From assembly GCA_947683425.1 (NCBI GenBank), contig CANTUQ010000037.1, positions 1,798,001 through 1,862,000 of the forward strand: a DNA stretch of 64,000 nt. Reading direction: 5' to 3'. Below, piece after piece: positions 34,843 through 47,263 of the stretch. The stretch comes from Excoecaria cochinchinensis (taxonomy: Eukaryota; Streptophyta; Magnoliopsida; Malpighiales; Euphorbiaceae). The notes under the pieces are model-generated. The model was not told the origin of the DNA. It ran no database searches and worked only from the letters and a program-made list of their open reading frames with translations. A program made the position numbers and the translations under genes. The first letter of the stretch is position 1, and every line of letters begins with the position of its first letter.

Positions 34843-35265
34843 TCGCGAAGGCCGCCTGCGGCAGCGCGGGGCTGCCTGCGCGGCAGGCTGCCCCAGCGCG
34901 CAGGGGCGGCCTGCTGCGCGCGCAGGGGCGCCTGCGCGGCAGGCCGCCCAGCGCGCAGGGGCGCCTGCGCGCAAGGCAGGCGCCTCGCGCGCAGGCCCCC
35001 TGCGCGCGAGGCGAGGGGCCTCGCGCGCAGCCCCTGCGCGCGAGGCGGGGGGCGCCGCGCGCCCCCCTGCGCGCGAGGTAGGGGGCCTCGTGCGCAGCCC
35101 CCTGCGCGCGAAGCAGGGGGCGCCGCGCGCACCACCCTGCGCGCGAGGCAGCTGCCTCGCGCGACCCTCCTGCGCGAGGCAGGCTGCGTGCAGCAGCCTG
35201 CCGCGCGCGGTGCCAGGACACCACGCGCAGGCTGCCGCGCGCCCTTGGCTCCTCCGCGCGACCTG
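34843..35265. repeat. Extreme GC/CpG island made of palindromic GCGC words, Ogre E LTR
   Basis: About 420 bp dominated by CCTGCGCGCGAGGC, GCGCAGGGGCGCCTGCGC and variants, with sharp edges against AT-rich DNA. Long open frames on both strands arise from the composition (Ala/Arg/Gly/Pro) and are not taken as genes. Confidence 0.9.
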
Positions 35266-35937
35266 TTTCGCCTGTCCGTTTTTTTCGCTATTTTCAGTCT
35301 GATTTTCTGATTTTTTCAGTTTTCATTGTTTCACCATTTTATGTTATTTTAGATTAACTAAAAATGAAAGTTTTTTTGGTCCCTTGCCATTTTTGGCCAA
35401 GACAGGATTAAATGGGGATTTTCCCCTCATTTTTTAAAAAAGGGCAGATTGAATTCAATTTTTTTCTTAGCTTTTCCTCTCTACCTTTTTCCACTCTCCA
35501 GGAAGCTTTTCTTGCTTCTGAAAAACTCTTCAAAAATCTTCAAGTTTTCTTCTAAAATCTTAGTTTTGCCATTACAAAATATTTAATCTTGGGTTGATTT
35601 GAGCAAGAAAGATTAATTTTCTTTGTTCCTTCATCCCACAAAAAATATCTCCCGCAAGATAATTTGTTTAGAACACAGATTTTACATTGACTTTGAATAT
35701 TATTCCCATAAAAAAATCCGACAAGGAAATTGATCGAGGCATCCTATTTCCAATCTCAAAAATTCTGAGGGTAAACATTTTTGGACCCGTTCTCATTCAT
35801 ATTTTTGTATATTATTTATTTTGTCAATATCATTTTTGCTATCATTATTCTTATTATTCGTTTCCAGCACTTTAATATGTTGATACTACCATTAATGCAT
35901 TATTTAGTTGCTTTGATTTGATTTTTATGCTCATTCC

Positions 35938-36260
35938 CATTATTATTATTATTGGTTGGTTAATGTGAATATTGTTAGGTTGTGTCGTTTCCACTGTTGT
36001 GCATATTCTTTCATCATTCATTTTCCCTATTTTCATATATTGTTATCATTTAGTATTTTGAATTACTATCCTATTATTAAACTTTGCATTATTATTATCA
36101 TTATTATTACTATTATTATATTGGTTGTCGTTAATATTCTATTATTATTATTATTTTTATTATTATTATTTAATTCTCTATTTTACTAGTATTACTATAT
36201 ATTTATTTACTAGTATTATTCTGTTTTTAGTATTATTAATACTACTATTATTAACTAATT
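35938..36260. repeat. ATT-rich microsatellite in the E 3' LTR
   Basis: Imperfect TTA/ATT units. Counterparts stand in the LTRs of B, C and D downstream of the promoter region. Confidence 0.85.
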
Positions 36261-37409
36261 ATTTAGTTGGCATTGCTATCATTGTTGTTATTATTATATT
36301 TTGCATTTGCTTGATTAATTTACTTTGGATATTTACTAATATTTTTGATGTTAATTTTTGTATGAGTTTTAATTTGAGTCGGGCTATGTGAGCGCCCCGC
36401 GACTCCCCGGATGGGTCGCGACGCGTGGACGGACACTCCGGTTTGGTGAGATCCCTCCAACTCCTTTTTTTTTTATGTGTTATGTGCTTATTTGTAAACA
36501 TTAATTTTATTTGTGCACGCGTGCGATAAAAAATCACAAAAATGCTTTTACTATTAAATCGGGATTTTTATCAATAAATTGGGACCAATGTCCCCTTTTT
36601 AGCCCAATAATAAAATTATCACAATTAAAACAAAGAGTCAACTTTTCTACAAAAATGGGATCACTCATCCCGGTTTTTCAATTCAAGCAATCAAAAATGA
36701 CTCTTCGAACCCTCTTCAAATTAATACGAAGGAACCAATGTTCCTAAATTTCGAACAAACGCGAAGGAACCAACGTTCCTCAAATAATGTCCCGATTTAT
36801 GTATGTTCTTTTATTTTAATCTTAAGTGAGTGTTTTAAATTCAAGTTCATTTCTTTTTTGGGCCCTTGTAATTAATTTTGGGGCAATTTTATTTATCTTT
36901 TGGGGATTGTATTCCGTCCCACTTACATCTTTGATCTCCTTTTATTGGGGTTGTATTCTGCCCCTATTTTTATTGTAATTGCGTGCTTGCGTGTTTACCG
37001 CTTTCATTTATTGCTTTCTTTATTTACTTATCGCTTTCGTGCTTGAAATGCGCTTTTATTTTAATGCATCGCTCGTGTGAGATGAGAGATATAATTTTAG
37101 GAATTTAAAAAACCCATTTATAATTAACCAAAGCATAAATAAGAGGGAAGTTCCGGACACCATATCTCTGGTTTAGACCAATAGAGGTGAGAAACCTTTT
37201 CCCAAATTGGGTGGCGACTCCTAATACCTCAAAGGTGCCTTTAGGCGTCAATAGGCTAGGTTATTCTCCCCAATGTTCTATTGGGAGGGATACACCGATG
37301 ATGTCTCATGGCGCCCATGATCAAAAGACGCGAACCTTCATACCTCGAATCCTAAAGCGGATTCAAAGCGAGGGCCCTTGCTGGGCAGCCGGGTTCGGCG
37401 CGCGTCACA

Positions 37410-37414
37410 CTTTC
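37410..37414. repeat. Target site duplication of Ogre E, right copy
   Basis: CTTTC; see 26965-26969. Confidence 0.92.
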
Positions 37415-37550
37415 TCTGTGTTATCCCTCTCTTGCTCTCTCGTTTTTGCTCTCCCTTTTCTTTTCTTTCTCTTTTCTTTTCTTTTTCTTTGGTCTTTCTG
37501 TGTTTTTCCCAACCGGGAGAGAGCTCCCTCTCATTTCTCTTCATTCTTTT

Positions 37551-37559
37551 CTTTTTATA
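37551..37559 (-). promoter_or_regulatory. TATA box in the B 3' LTR
   Basis: TATAAAAAG on the minus strand, preceded by TTAGGG. The same motif is at 49317-49309 in the 5' LTR. Confidence 0.55.
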
Positions 37560-37977
37560 CCCTAAAATTAGGGTTGGTTTTTGGGTCATTTAATAATTTT
37601 CTCCATTTTTAATTTTTCAATTTTAACTAATTTACTTAAACTAAAATACTAACTAATCAAACACTCTATTAAATAATCTATATTTTTACCTATTTAATTT
37701 AATTAATCTACTTAAATTATCACATCTAATTTATTTAATTAAACCCTATATCTATTTTCTTTTTTCAATATTAATTATCCTAAAATATTAACTAATTAAT
37801 CAACTAATCTTAATTTTTGATTTATCTAATTAAATTAACCTAATCCTAATTTTCTTTTTAATTTTTTATTTTACCTACATATTTTATGCATTTATTATTA
37901 TTATTTTTTTTGTTTGGAGGAATTTATCAAGAACCCAAAACTGCCATCAAAATCTGACTCAGAACTCGGTGTCTACA

Positions 37978-37996
37978 GTTGCCCCCAATTTTGGAG
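37978..37996 (-). other. Polypurine tract of Ogre B
   Basis: CTCCAAAATTGGGGGCAAC on the minus strand, directly before the 3' LTR start at 37977. Confidence 0.8.
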
Positions 37997-38280
37997 AAGC
38001 TAGTGGTTAGACACCTAGGTGAGCCAAAATTCAAAGAAGAAAGGCCAAAATTCAGAAAGGAAAAGAAAAAAGAGATGCAGAGGCACGTACCTGAGGAGAC
38101 GACGCTTAAACCGGATGAAGTTGGAGTTGTTGGGATAGTTAACGTCTGTTTGTTGACGTGTTAACCCCTGTCGCTTTTTGGGCATATAACCTGTGCGGTG
38201 TCTAGCCCTTCGTTTGGTGAGTGCGTCCCTACTGGTCTCGTCTCGACCTGTAAAGTGTTAGTGCAAATTCCCTGCTAATC

Positions 38281-39110
38281 CCTATACGATCTGCAAGGTG
38301 GAGAACAACGTTATCTGACTGCAACCCCGGCTGTGAAGAGTTCCTTGCTAACCCCTATACGATCTGCAAGGTGGAGAGCAACGCTATCTGACTGTAACCC
38401 CAGCTGTGAAGAGTTCCTTGGTGGAGAGTAGCGCTATCTGACTGCAACCCCGGCTATGAAAAGTTCCTTGCTAACCGCTGTACGATCTGCAAGGTGGAGA
38501 GCAGCGCTATCTGACTGCAACCCCGGCTATGAAGAGTTCCTTGCTAACCCCTGTACGATCTGTAAGGTGGAGAGCAGCGCTATCTGATTGCAATCCCGGC
38601 TATGAAGAGTTCTTTGCTAACCCCTGTACTATTTGCAAGGTGGAGAGTAGTGTTATCTGATTGCAATCCCGGCTATGAAGAGTTCCTTACTAACCCCTGT
38701 ACGATTTGCAAGGTGGAGAGCAGCGCTATCTGACTGCAATCCCGGCTATGAAGAGTTCCTTGCTAACCCCTATACGATCTGCAAGGTGGAGAGCAGCGCT
38801 ATCTGACTGCAATCCCGGCTATGAAGAGTTCCTTGCTAACCCCTGTACGATCTGCAAGGTGCGTAGTACTCTCTGACTGCCGCGTGAACTGTGAGATATA
38901 GCACTCTCTGGCTACAATCCCGGTGTGAAGAGCAGTGTTCTCTAACTGCAACTTCGATTGGTGAAGTTCCCTTGCTAACCCCCATCCGATCTGCAAGGTG
39001 GAGAGCAGCGTTATCTGACTGCAACCCCGCCTTGTGAGGTGTAGTGCTCTCTGACTACAACCTCGATTGTGAGATGCAGTGTTCTTTAACTGCAATCCCG
39101 GTTGCGATCT
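38281..39110 (-). repeat. 73-bp tandem repeat array of Ogre B
   Basis: Units with CCTGTACGATCTGCAAGG, GGAGAGCAGCGCTATCTGAC and CCCGGCTATGAAGAGTTCC repeat every 73 bp (for example 38281, 38354, 38477, 38550). One copy is shortened by about 24 bp near 38420. Units decay after 38870. Same position as the arrays of the other elements. Confidence 0.92.
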
Positions 39111-42100
39111 GCTCTATCGCTGATGTTTATCTTGAACTTTCTTTTTTTTCTGCAAAAAAAGGAAAATACGAATTTGTAGGGTAAATTATAAAAGAGATAC
39201 GTACCTGTGGCAGCACCTGCCTATTGAGGTCGTTGTCAGTTGATGCTCACTAGGAGACTGAGGTTTTGATGCTCACTAGGAGACTTTGATGCTCACTGAT
39301 TGCCCCCTGGCATAGCATGGACAGGCTTGCTTTTCTGGGTAGTGTCTAACAACGTTGAGCTGAACCCATCATTTGGATCACCTTTAAGCATGGGTTCTAT
39401 TCGGACCTTTCCCCCGAGTCACGTACATGGCAATATATACAAAATATTGTGTGTGTATGGGAGCATGTGTGCAAAATGTATATATACATTTGAATTTGGA
39501 CTTTGTACACTTTGTGTGACGTGTGTGAGCGTACATCTTATGATAGAAAAACTTACCTGCTTGCCCCCGGCATGGCATGCATGAATAGGCTTGCTTCCTA
39601 CTTAAAAGGCTTTCAGATTTCGCCTCTTCAGAGGACTTTGAGATCTTTGCTTCCTCAGAGGACCTAAAAATTTGCCCACTCAGATGACTTTGAGATTTTG
39701 CCCCTCAAAGGACCTTCAAATTTTGCCTCGCCCCTTCGAAGAACTTAGAAATTTTTCCCCCCTAGAGGACCTCGAGAGTTTACTTGTCAATGTGCGATTG
39801 ATGTATATTATCTACTGTGCGTTGGACACCATGTATGAGTGGAATGCATGTGAAAGGCTTTGCATTTATGAAATGACATACAAAGGCTATAATCTTGAAA
39901 TGCTTATGCGTATGACATATATGCCATTGGCTTATATCCATGTGGAAGATTGTGGAACATGTGCTAAGAATCGTTATTCTAACATGTTTGCAAATGATCA
40001 TGAACGAGAAAGACATGCAAAGGTTCATGTATGAGAGATATATTGCAAGGGGGTTATGCATGCAAACTGTGTGCAAATGCCCATGCATGCAAATGATCAT
40101 GCATGTGGCGAAGGTAAAGAGGCATTCATCGGTATAGATGTAAAGAATCATATGCAAAGATGGGTGGGAGACGTTATATACATGAAAGCTATGTAAGGAA
40201 TTGGGTGTGTGCGATGTGTGCACATACAACTATGTATATGAAACATATGCAGAAAAGATCATGTATATGTGTATATTAAATGCATGCGAAAAATGCAAAT
40301 GTGAAGTGCATGCAAAGGATATGCCAATAAAATAAGTGATTATAAAAATGAAGTTTAGAGAACTATGTACGCCAAAAGTATATATGAAATATGCTCGCTA
40401 AAGATCTTGTATCAAAAGACATGCACCGAGAATTATACATGTAAAACTATTTATAAGGATGTTTGTTACAGTTATGTGTAAAAACGTTTACAGAAAGCAT
40501 ATGTACAAAAAAATTGCTGGGAGTACATGCAAAGTATCATTTTCATGAGTAGTGATAAGAAATACCCCAAGATTGTAAAATGAATGTAACTTATTAGGCA
40601 CCTCAAATTCTAGTTTCTATCTGCCTTTGAGCATATTGAATGAACCACATTCTCAACCGATTCAATCTCAGCAAAAGAATTCGGAAGCCATTCCCAACGA
40701 AGTGTAAGGAGGTAAACACGTAAGTATCAATGTTTATTAAATCAACATGTAAATACGAGGCATACCACGCAATCTCTGTGTGTATGTGCAAAAGGCCAAA
40801 ACAAGATTTTTTTCATTTTTTAAAAACAAATTCTAAATGCAATGTCGAGGGCAAGACTCAACTCGAATGCATAAATGCACTCATGGCTTCTCGCTTTAAA
40901 TTCAAGAAACACCATATGCCTCTTCCTACGTACCAAATCAGAAGGTCATCTCTGCTAATTAGATAAGGCCAAACCAAGAATCAATAGGTCTTATTTTGGT
41001 TGTAACGTTAGGCTTAGGTAATTGGCTATCAAAGGAGGATTAGGTTACTAGAGAAAAATGGCCGCAACGTTTATTCGACGGATGAACGGACCATTCCCAA
41101 CCCCAATTGTATACTGTCTAGATATTCTTGGATTCGAATTTGGTAATACTTGATCTCATCAAGCTCAGCATAAAAATTAAGTTAAAAAGATAGCTACTGA
41201 AACTCATCAAGGGGTACTACCATACTTATCTCTTTTATTTTTCTCTTTTTCTTTTTTTTTTTACTTTTCTTCTTTTTGTTTTCTTCTTTCTCTCTTTTTT
41301 TCTTTTTTTTCTGTTTGTTTGTTTTTTTATTTTACTATTTTTTTTATTTTTCTGTTGCTTCTTTTGTTTTTTTTTTTTCAAAAATCTACGCCTTTAATTA
41401 CACAAAGATAATGATCAACCCCCTTTCCGAAGTGTAGCCCATCCTTATCAGGGCGATTTTTGATGGCCTAAAAATTATCAATGATTGAAACTCTTTTTCC
41501 AAAGTGCAGATCCATCCTTATCAGAATGATTTTGATAGTCTAAGGGATCATCAATGATTGAAAACATCTTCTCATAGTGTGAACTCATTTTTATCGGGGC
41601 AATTTTTGATAGCTTAAGAGAATATCATAATGTACATCCATCCTTACTAGAGCGGCCATTCTTTTAAGGGGAAGTCAAAATCATTTTAGGCGAAAGGGGT
41701 AGTTTTAATGTGTGTAACAATAAAATCGGTACGCATTTGGCATACCAAAATAAAAGCTCAATGGGCTAGCAAGCGATTACAAAATAAGGGTAGGAAATGA
41801 TCATTTAGAGAGCTATACAAAGAAATAGTTGCCTAAATCATTTTCTAGATTCAGCCTTATCCAGGAATAGCTTTGACGGGTAATCAGAAAGGTTCTAGTG
41901 CTCTTAGTGAGTTTTCATCTAATCCCCTAATTGCAACTAGTTTTTTTAGTTTGTTTTCAAAACGGGCCCAAAAGTGCTCTGAATTTAGAAATTATGTAGT
42001 ATAGTCAAATATTTTCACGTGATCTAGCTCTTAAAGATCAAACATATTTACCCTTTGCTTAATTCAAAATGGAATGAAACTCAGATTTCTAGAGTTAAGA

Positions 42101-43494
42101 TCAAATCCATTCATAGTTGAGAACCACTTAGGCAGAGTCAAACTTTGAATCAAAGGTACCTTAATAAGGCGCAAACATGTTAGCGCTTTGGGGTACAACT
42201 TAACACAAAAATTTTTACTTTATCAAGATGTATATGCACAAAAATCGTGTAGGCAATTTTTTCTTCTTTTTTTTCGTAAAATATGTACAAACTATTTGTC
42301 AAAAACTATGTACATGGAGAGATGCATGCAATAGTGTCATGCTTATTAGTAATGCGTGTCGAAAACTATGTGTGCAAAATATATGTAAAAACATGTTATA
42401 TAAAAATGTATATATGGAATATGTGTGCATGAAACACTTCCAAAAAGAATTATGCGTGTAAACACTATATGATAAATGATGTGCAATGTACATGTAAGTA
42501 ACATACAATGAAGGCACAAGTATTAAATATGACCCAACATGAAGATGAACGTTTATGATACAAGGTGCACGTGCACATGGCATGATTTAGACATAATGGA
42601 ATATATGTGTGATGTAAGATGAAGATGATCTAGCATGATAATGTGTACTAATGAGTCATGAGGAATGGCAAAACTCGTATAGATAAGAGTGCAAAATATA
42701 TACAAATAATGGATATGACATGAGACACATCATAAAAATGATTGCGCAGTGCCAACATATACGTGCGATACAAGACATGAGATGAGAGTGGTTGTAAGAA
42801 ACGAATGACGTTTATGAAGTATATGTATTTAGATGGTATGCATATACAAAACATGGCATGGTATATATAACGATTGACATACATGATGCAGGGTTCCTAT
42901 GTGCATGGCATAACTCATGCATGACAATGCATGTATATGATATGGCATACAATGTGAAAAATGCAAGGTGTCTGCCGAGCATGATGTGTATAATGACTGA
43001 CCTAATGATGTATGCTAATGCAGCAGTATGTGTATGCTCTAACACACAATGTTATATACATATGCAATGTGAGTTTACCGATATGTACATGCTATGACAC
43101 ATAATGAATGTATTTATTTTTATTTTTATTTTATTTATTTTTATTTTTATATTATTATTTTTTGCTGGTGGTAGTATGTCCGTACGTGCTATGATGCATG
43201 CCGATACTTACCTTTGGTAATGTATGCTGTATGTACTGGCTATGGTGCACGATAGATATTATGGATGTCATGATGAATGTCAATACGTATGTGTCACGAC
43301 AAGCGTCACTATGTACATGCATGAAAAATGCATGTTATATTTACATTCGCAAATTATGATGCAAGCAATTTTATATACAAAGTGCATAAGTTTTATTATT
43401 GTATGAAAAGAATTATACATGAGACAAAACGCATGTATTTTATTTACTATTATTACTCATAAAAGAATGTATAAGCACAAATACACACATAAGA
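39111..43494 (-). other. Long non-coding interior of Ogre B
   Basis: No coding frame longer than chance. 39780-40540 and 42220-43440 are dense in ATGCAT, TGTGCATG and TATGTATAT words, i.e. alternating purine-pyrimidine. Between them, 40600-42150 holds a section that matches C at 55780-56590 in reverse (GCCTAACGTTACAACCAAA type), as expected for elements on opposite strands, plus a T-rich run at 41220-41390. Confidence 0.65.
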
Positions 43495-44525
43495 AAAGAG
43501 TTCCTCCCAACCTTATTTTTATCGCACAGGGGATCGTGCGGGCTCTTTTCTAGGCGGGCTTGACCCATGGGTTAACAGGGAACTCAATGAGCACGTAAAG
43601 CGTGCTGCGAAGCACAAACTCTCATTACTAAAGAGTGCATGGAAATGAATTTTCGGCTATCGTGTATTTAAACAATTCCAATAAACCAAAACACGCCCCT
43701 CAGGGTATGAACACCTTTAAGGAGTGAACATCTAAATTTATTTGGATTTTGTACATTTACTGTGCGATGTGGGCGGGCGTGCCTCTTGTAATAGAGAAAC
43801 TCACCTGATTGCCCCCTGTATGACGTATATGAGTATACTTGCTCTTTTGAGTGTTTTTGGGAGTGGGTCCGTGAGATTCCGTTCTCGCGAGAACTTCATC
43901 TTGATCTACTTGTTTGGCGTGGCTGATGTAGAGCCGAAACTGTATGTCGGCCTGCTTTTGCATCTGATTGCCTCTGAATAAAGTATGCATGGATAGTCTG
44001 GCTTCTCAATGGACCTTCTTTTCTGCATATTTGTGTGATTCCGGATTGTCCTGAGCACGATGTGTCCGGATAGACTTGTTCTTCCGGGCATTCCACCTTT
44101 GTACAAATGCACTTGACTTCATGCTGGATACAGTGGCCAATAGTGTCGAGCTAAACCCATTTCTTGGATCATCCTTGCTCATGAGGTCTATTCAGACCTT
44201 TCCTTCTAAGTCATATGCATAACAATATATACAACAGATTGTGTGTGCTTATGGACTCATGTGTGTGAAATGTACATACATAAAGCTATATACACAAAAC
44301 ACGAGCAAATGATTAATGTACAAGAATTGTGTGTGCAGAACTATAAGTGTAAAGGATTAAACACACGAGACATGCAGGGAGACATGCAAAAGATCTATGC
44401 ATATGAGATGCATATGAGATGCAAAAGTGGATAGACCACATCCTAGGCGATTAAAGGATTCCTTGAGGGTATTGGCTCGGTCGCTCTGATGCCCCCTGAA
44501 AAATCTAGAAAAGCGTCATCTTGCT
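43495..44525 (-). repeat. Second, diverged copy of leader-type sequence in Ogre B
   Basis: 43495-43710 resembles the true leader at 45388-45605 (CTAGG-GGGCTT-CCCATGGGT). 44120-44290 resembles 39330-39490 (GAGCTAAACCCAT, CTATTC-GACCTTTCC, CAATATATACAA). Orientation is the same, so the interior contains partial direct duplications. Confidence 0.6.
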
Positions 44526-45029
44526 TCATGGACTCTGACCCATAATCTTCTGACTCGTGTGCATCTTGGAGTTCAGAGGGATTAGATCCTCCCCCTCCAG
44601 CTCTTTGTCCTCGGGGTTTATCCCTTTTCCCATCATTAGCATTCGGGACATCGCCTCGAACTTTTCTTCCATTTTTTTCCAGATGGAATCCTCTGTTTGG
44701 GGTGCTTTCCCTCTAATAGATTGGCGTTCTTCGTGTTCATCCTCTTCTAAATCATCTTCTAATCTCTGGGCTGGCCTTTTCCCTTGGGCCCTGGATGTGG
44801 TAGCTCTCAAATCCATTGATGGTGGGTGAGTTTCCTCTTGTAGGTTCTCTTTGTCCTCCTCCGTTTCATTATTTTTCATAGGAGGAGGTGGAGGGTTCTG
44901 CTGAGCAATTAATTGACCCATTATGGTTACCATGGCCATCAATTGACTCTCAAAGTCCTCAAGCCTTCGGCCTACTTCCTCTGCTATCAAGGCCCTGGTA
45001 GCATCTGCCTCTCTTGGTGAATCGGCCAT
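44526..45029 (-). pseudogene. Gag N-terminal fragment of Ogre B
   Basis: Open frame of 167 codons starting MADSPREADATRALIAEE. An acidic/helical N-terminus with EEVGRRLEDFESQL parallels WRLEDFERKI of element C. It is followed by a Pro-rich stretch, a charged linker and GKGINPEDKELEGEDLIPL, which matches GINPEDRDLGDEELLPQRF in C. Thereafter the homology stops: the capsid, knuckles and everything downstream are missing. In gag this part precedes the capsid domain. Probably not functional alone. Confidence 0.75.
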
Positions 45030-46048
45030 TTCTGAAAATTTTCTGAATGCCTGTTAATTGTGCTTGAAAACACCCTCCGATAAGGCGGCTGTCGGAATCC
45101 CTAACCAACTACGAAAGTGGTCTTTGATGGCTGAAAAGCAAAGAGTTAGAATGATGCATGAATAATATACAATGTATGGTCGTGTTGTACAACAAATAGT
45201 ATACAATATCTAAAAGAGATTACAATAATACATGTGAAATTATACATGAGATGATATGTACATGTAATAATTATGTGCCAAGAAAAGGATGTACATATAA
45301 GGAGGAAATAAAAAAGAATTATTTGTGAACGAATGACATGAATATACAATGCATCATCCACAACAACATGCAAGCAAGTAGATCCTTCCAACCTTATTAC
45401 CTCCACACACGAGGTCATACAGTCTCTGTCCTAGGTGGGCTTAGCCCATGGGTCAACCGGGGACCCGATGGATGCGTATGGCGCACGGCAGAAAACCGGT
45501 AGCATAACCTCTCCTAACTAATGCACAGGCGCATGGCTTATGATCATTATGTATTTAGGCCGTCCGAATAAATTGACATAGGCCTATCGAGGCATGAAAA
45601 CCTTTGATTAGGTGACCAATCAAATTATCTGGGTTGTCCAATACATGATGATCCACATAGCAAGCAATGGTATTATGGCTCATACTACCTAGTGGAAGTG
45701 TTTATTGCCATTACATGGGCTTTGGTCAAAGGTGACGTTTTAGGTCTACCCAAGCATGGTCCCTGCCAATGGGTCTAGCTCATTGCGAGCATAACGACCG
45801 ATTGGGTCACCATTTAATATATCATAATAGTACGAGACTTGAGCTGGTAATTATCCTTAACACTTCCCTACATTGAGTGAACATAGGGTCGTGCTTCGGG
45901 AACGCACCGAGGCTGATAGGGGACCAAACTAGCATAAATCTAAAACTCTAATGCGATGCAATGCAGTTTTAAAAGAAGGTGAATTTATAAACCAAAACTT
46001 AATGTTAAATTTTAATCAAGGTATTTTCGAATTGAAATCTCAAGTACA
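45030..46048 (-). other. Leader of Ogre B
   Basis: Non-coding on the minus strand between PBS and gag. Sections such as GGGATAATTACC / CCCACCTAGGACAGAGAC (minus) are shared with E and C. Confidence 0.65.
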
Positions 46049-46066
46049 TCCCCAGTGGAGTCGCCA
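46049..46066 (-). other. Primer binding site of Ogre B (tRNA-Arg type)
   Basis: TGGCGACTCCACTGGGGA on the minus strand, one base from the 5' LTR end at 46068. Confidence 0.85.
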
Positions 46067-47214
46067 CTGTGACGGGCGCCTAACCCCGCGTGCAACCCAT
46101 TGACCACCCTGCTCTAGGGCAATCGGGCAAATTGAAGGTCCGTTGACATGTCGCAACGAATTGCAAGTGCGTCTATTTTGGGCAACAAGGAGGTTTCATG
46201 GAGTCGCCACCCAACAAAATGTTGGGAAAGTTCATTTCGCCTCAGTGAGCCTAAGACGGCGCTTTTATCCATCTTGGGCAAACCAAAGGGGTCTTGGAGG
46301 TGAACACCCCAATAGAACATTGGGAATGACCGTCTAACCCTATGGAGCCTAGGATTGTTAAATGTGTCTTTTGGTAGGACACAAGAGGTGTTTTGGAGGC
46401 TCCAATGAGTGATCGGATACCTCTCGCCTCGTTGAGCCTAAAGACCAGAGCTGGGTTCGGGACCTCTCATCTATTTCTACCTTGATTTAACTTTACATTT
46501 AAGTTTTGAGTTTATTAGTTCGCTTTCTCTCTCCACACGATGCAAATTTTAAAAAGCAAGACTATTCACATTTAAAAGCGGTAAACAAATAGATAAAATA
46601 AAATAAAATATGAGGAAAATGAAATACAATAACACTAGGAGCTGAATACAACTCCCATTTTATAAAAGTACGATATATGCATAAATCGGGAAATTTATTT
46701 ATACGGGAACATTGGTTCACGACTACTTGTTTTATAAAAAAAGCATAAAATTCTCAAATCGGTTTAAATGTTTTAGTTTGGGATGAGAATGAGGACATTG
46801 GTCCAGTTTTGTTAACAAATATTCAATTTAGTATAAAACTTTTGTGTGGTGGTTCTTTTAAATGCGGTTGAAAATCTTTTATTATTACAGACCACAAGCG
46901 AATAAAAAAGAATAAAATAATAATTACATATTTTCAAAGAAGTGAATAAATCCTAACCTACTCACCTCGACCATACTTCTTGGACGAATCACATGCCACT
47001 CGTAGTTACGGAAAAATGGAAAACAATATTGGTTAATAATAAATAAATAAATAAACAATTGAACAAATAGATGATCAAATAAATAAATACTTGGGTAAAG
47101 TAAATTGGGAAAAATAATTAGAGTTAATAATGGATTAAATTAAATAATAAATAAATTGATAAATGAATAATTATAATAATCAAATAAAATAATAATGCTA
47201 ACATATATGAATTA

Positions 47215-47215
<1 letters not shown>

Positions 47216-47263
<48 letters not shown>

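Larger units (their letters stand above)
26970..37409 (+). mobile_element. Ogre E: recent non-autonomous Ty3-gypsy element, plus strand
   Basis: Both LTRs start TGTAGACACCGGGT and end GGCGCGCGTCACA. Duplication CTTTC flanks the 10,440-bp element. PBS, leader, gag, non-coding cassette, RNase H, integrase remnant, 100-bp tandem array and polypurine tract follow in order. The shared LTR parts differ at only a few positions, so insertion was recent. Protease and reverse transcriptase are missing, integrase is broken and the 5' LTR has lost its centre. Confidence 0.92.
34619..37409 (+). repeat. 3' LTR of Ogre E, intact
   Basis: 2791 bp, TGTAGACACC to CGCGTCACA. Contains the GC island (34843-35265), a weak TATA-like TTTAAAAAAGGG near 35433, an ATT-rich microsatellite (35938-36260) and a U5 part with CCAATGTTCTATTGGGAGGG. 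It is followed by CTTTC, the target duplication. Confidence 0.92.
23467..37977 (-). repeat. 3' LTR of Ogre B, split by element E
   Basis: Two parts, 23467-26969 and 37415-37977, continuous with each other when compared with the 5' LTR at 46068-49739. It carries a 465-bp MITE (24882-25346) absent from the other LTR and lacks 138 bp present there (between the two CGTCGGAAGC copies at 48810 and 48948). A TATAAAAAG box on the minus strand is at 37559-37551. Confidence 0.88.

Noticed and set aside
34843..35265. GC island as foreign (bacterial) DNA
   Set aside because: It lies inside an LTR with intact boundaries, is made of simple palindromic words, and has positional counterparts in other elements.
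34782..35302. Ala/Arg/Gly-rich open frames on both strands in the GC island
   Set aside because: Open on both strands because stop codons are rare in GCGC sequence. No protein-like composition or family.
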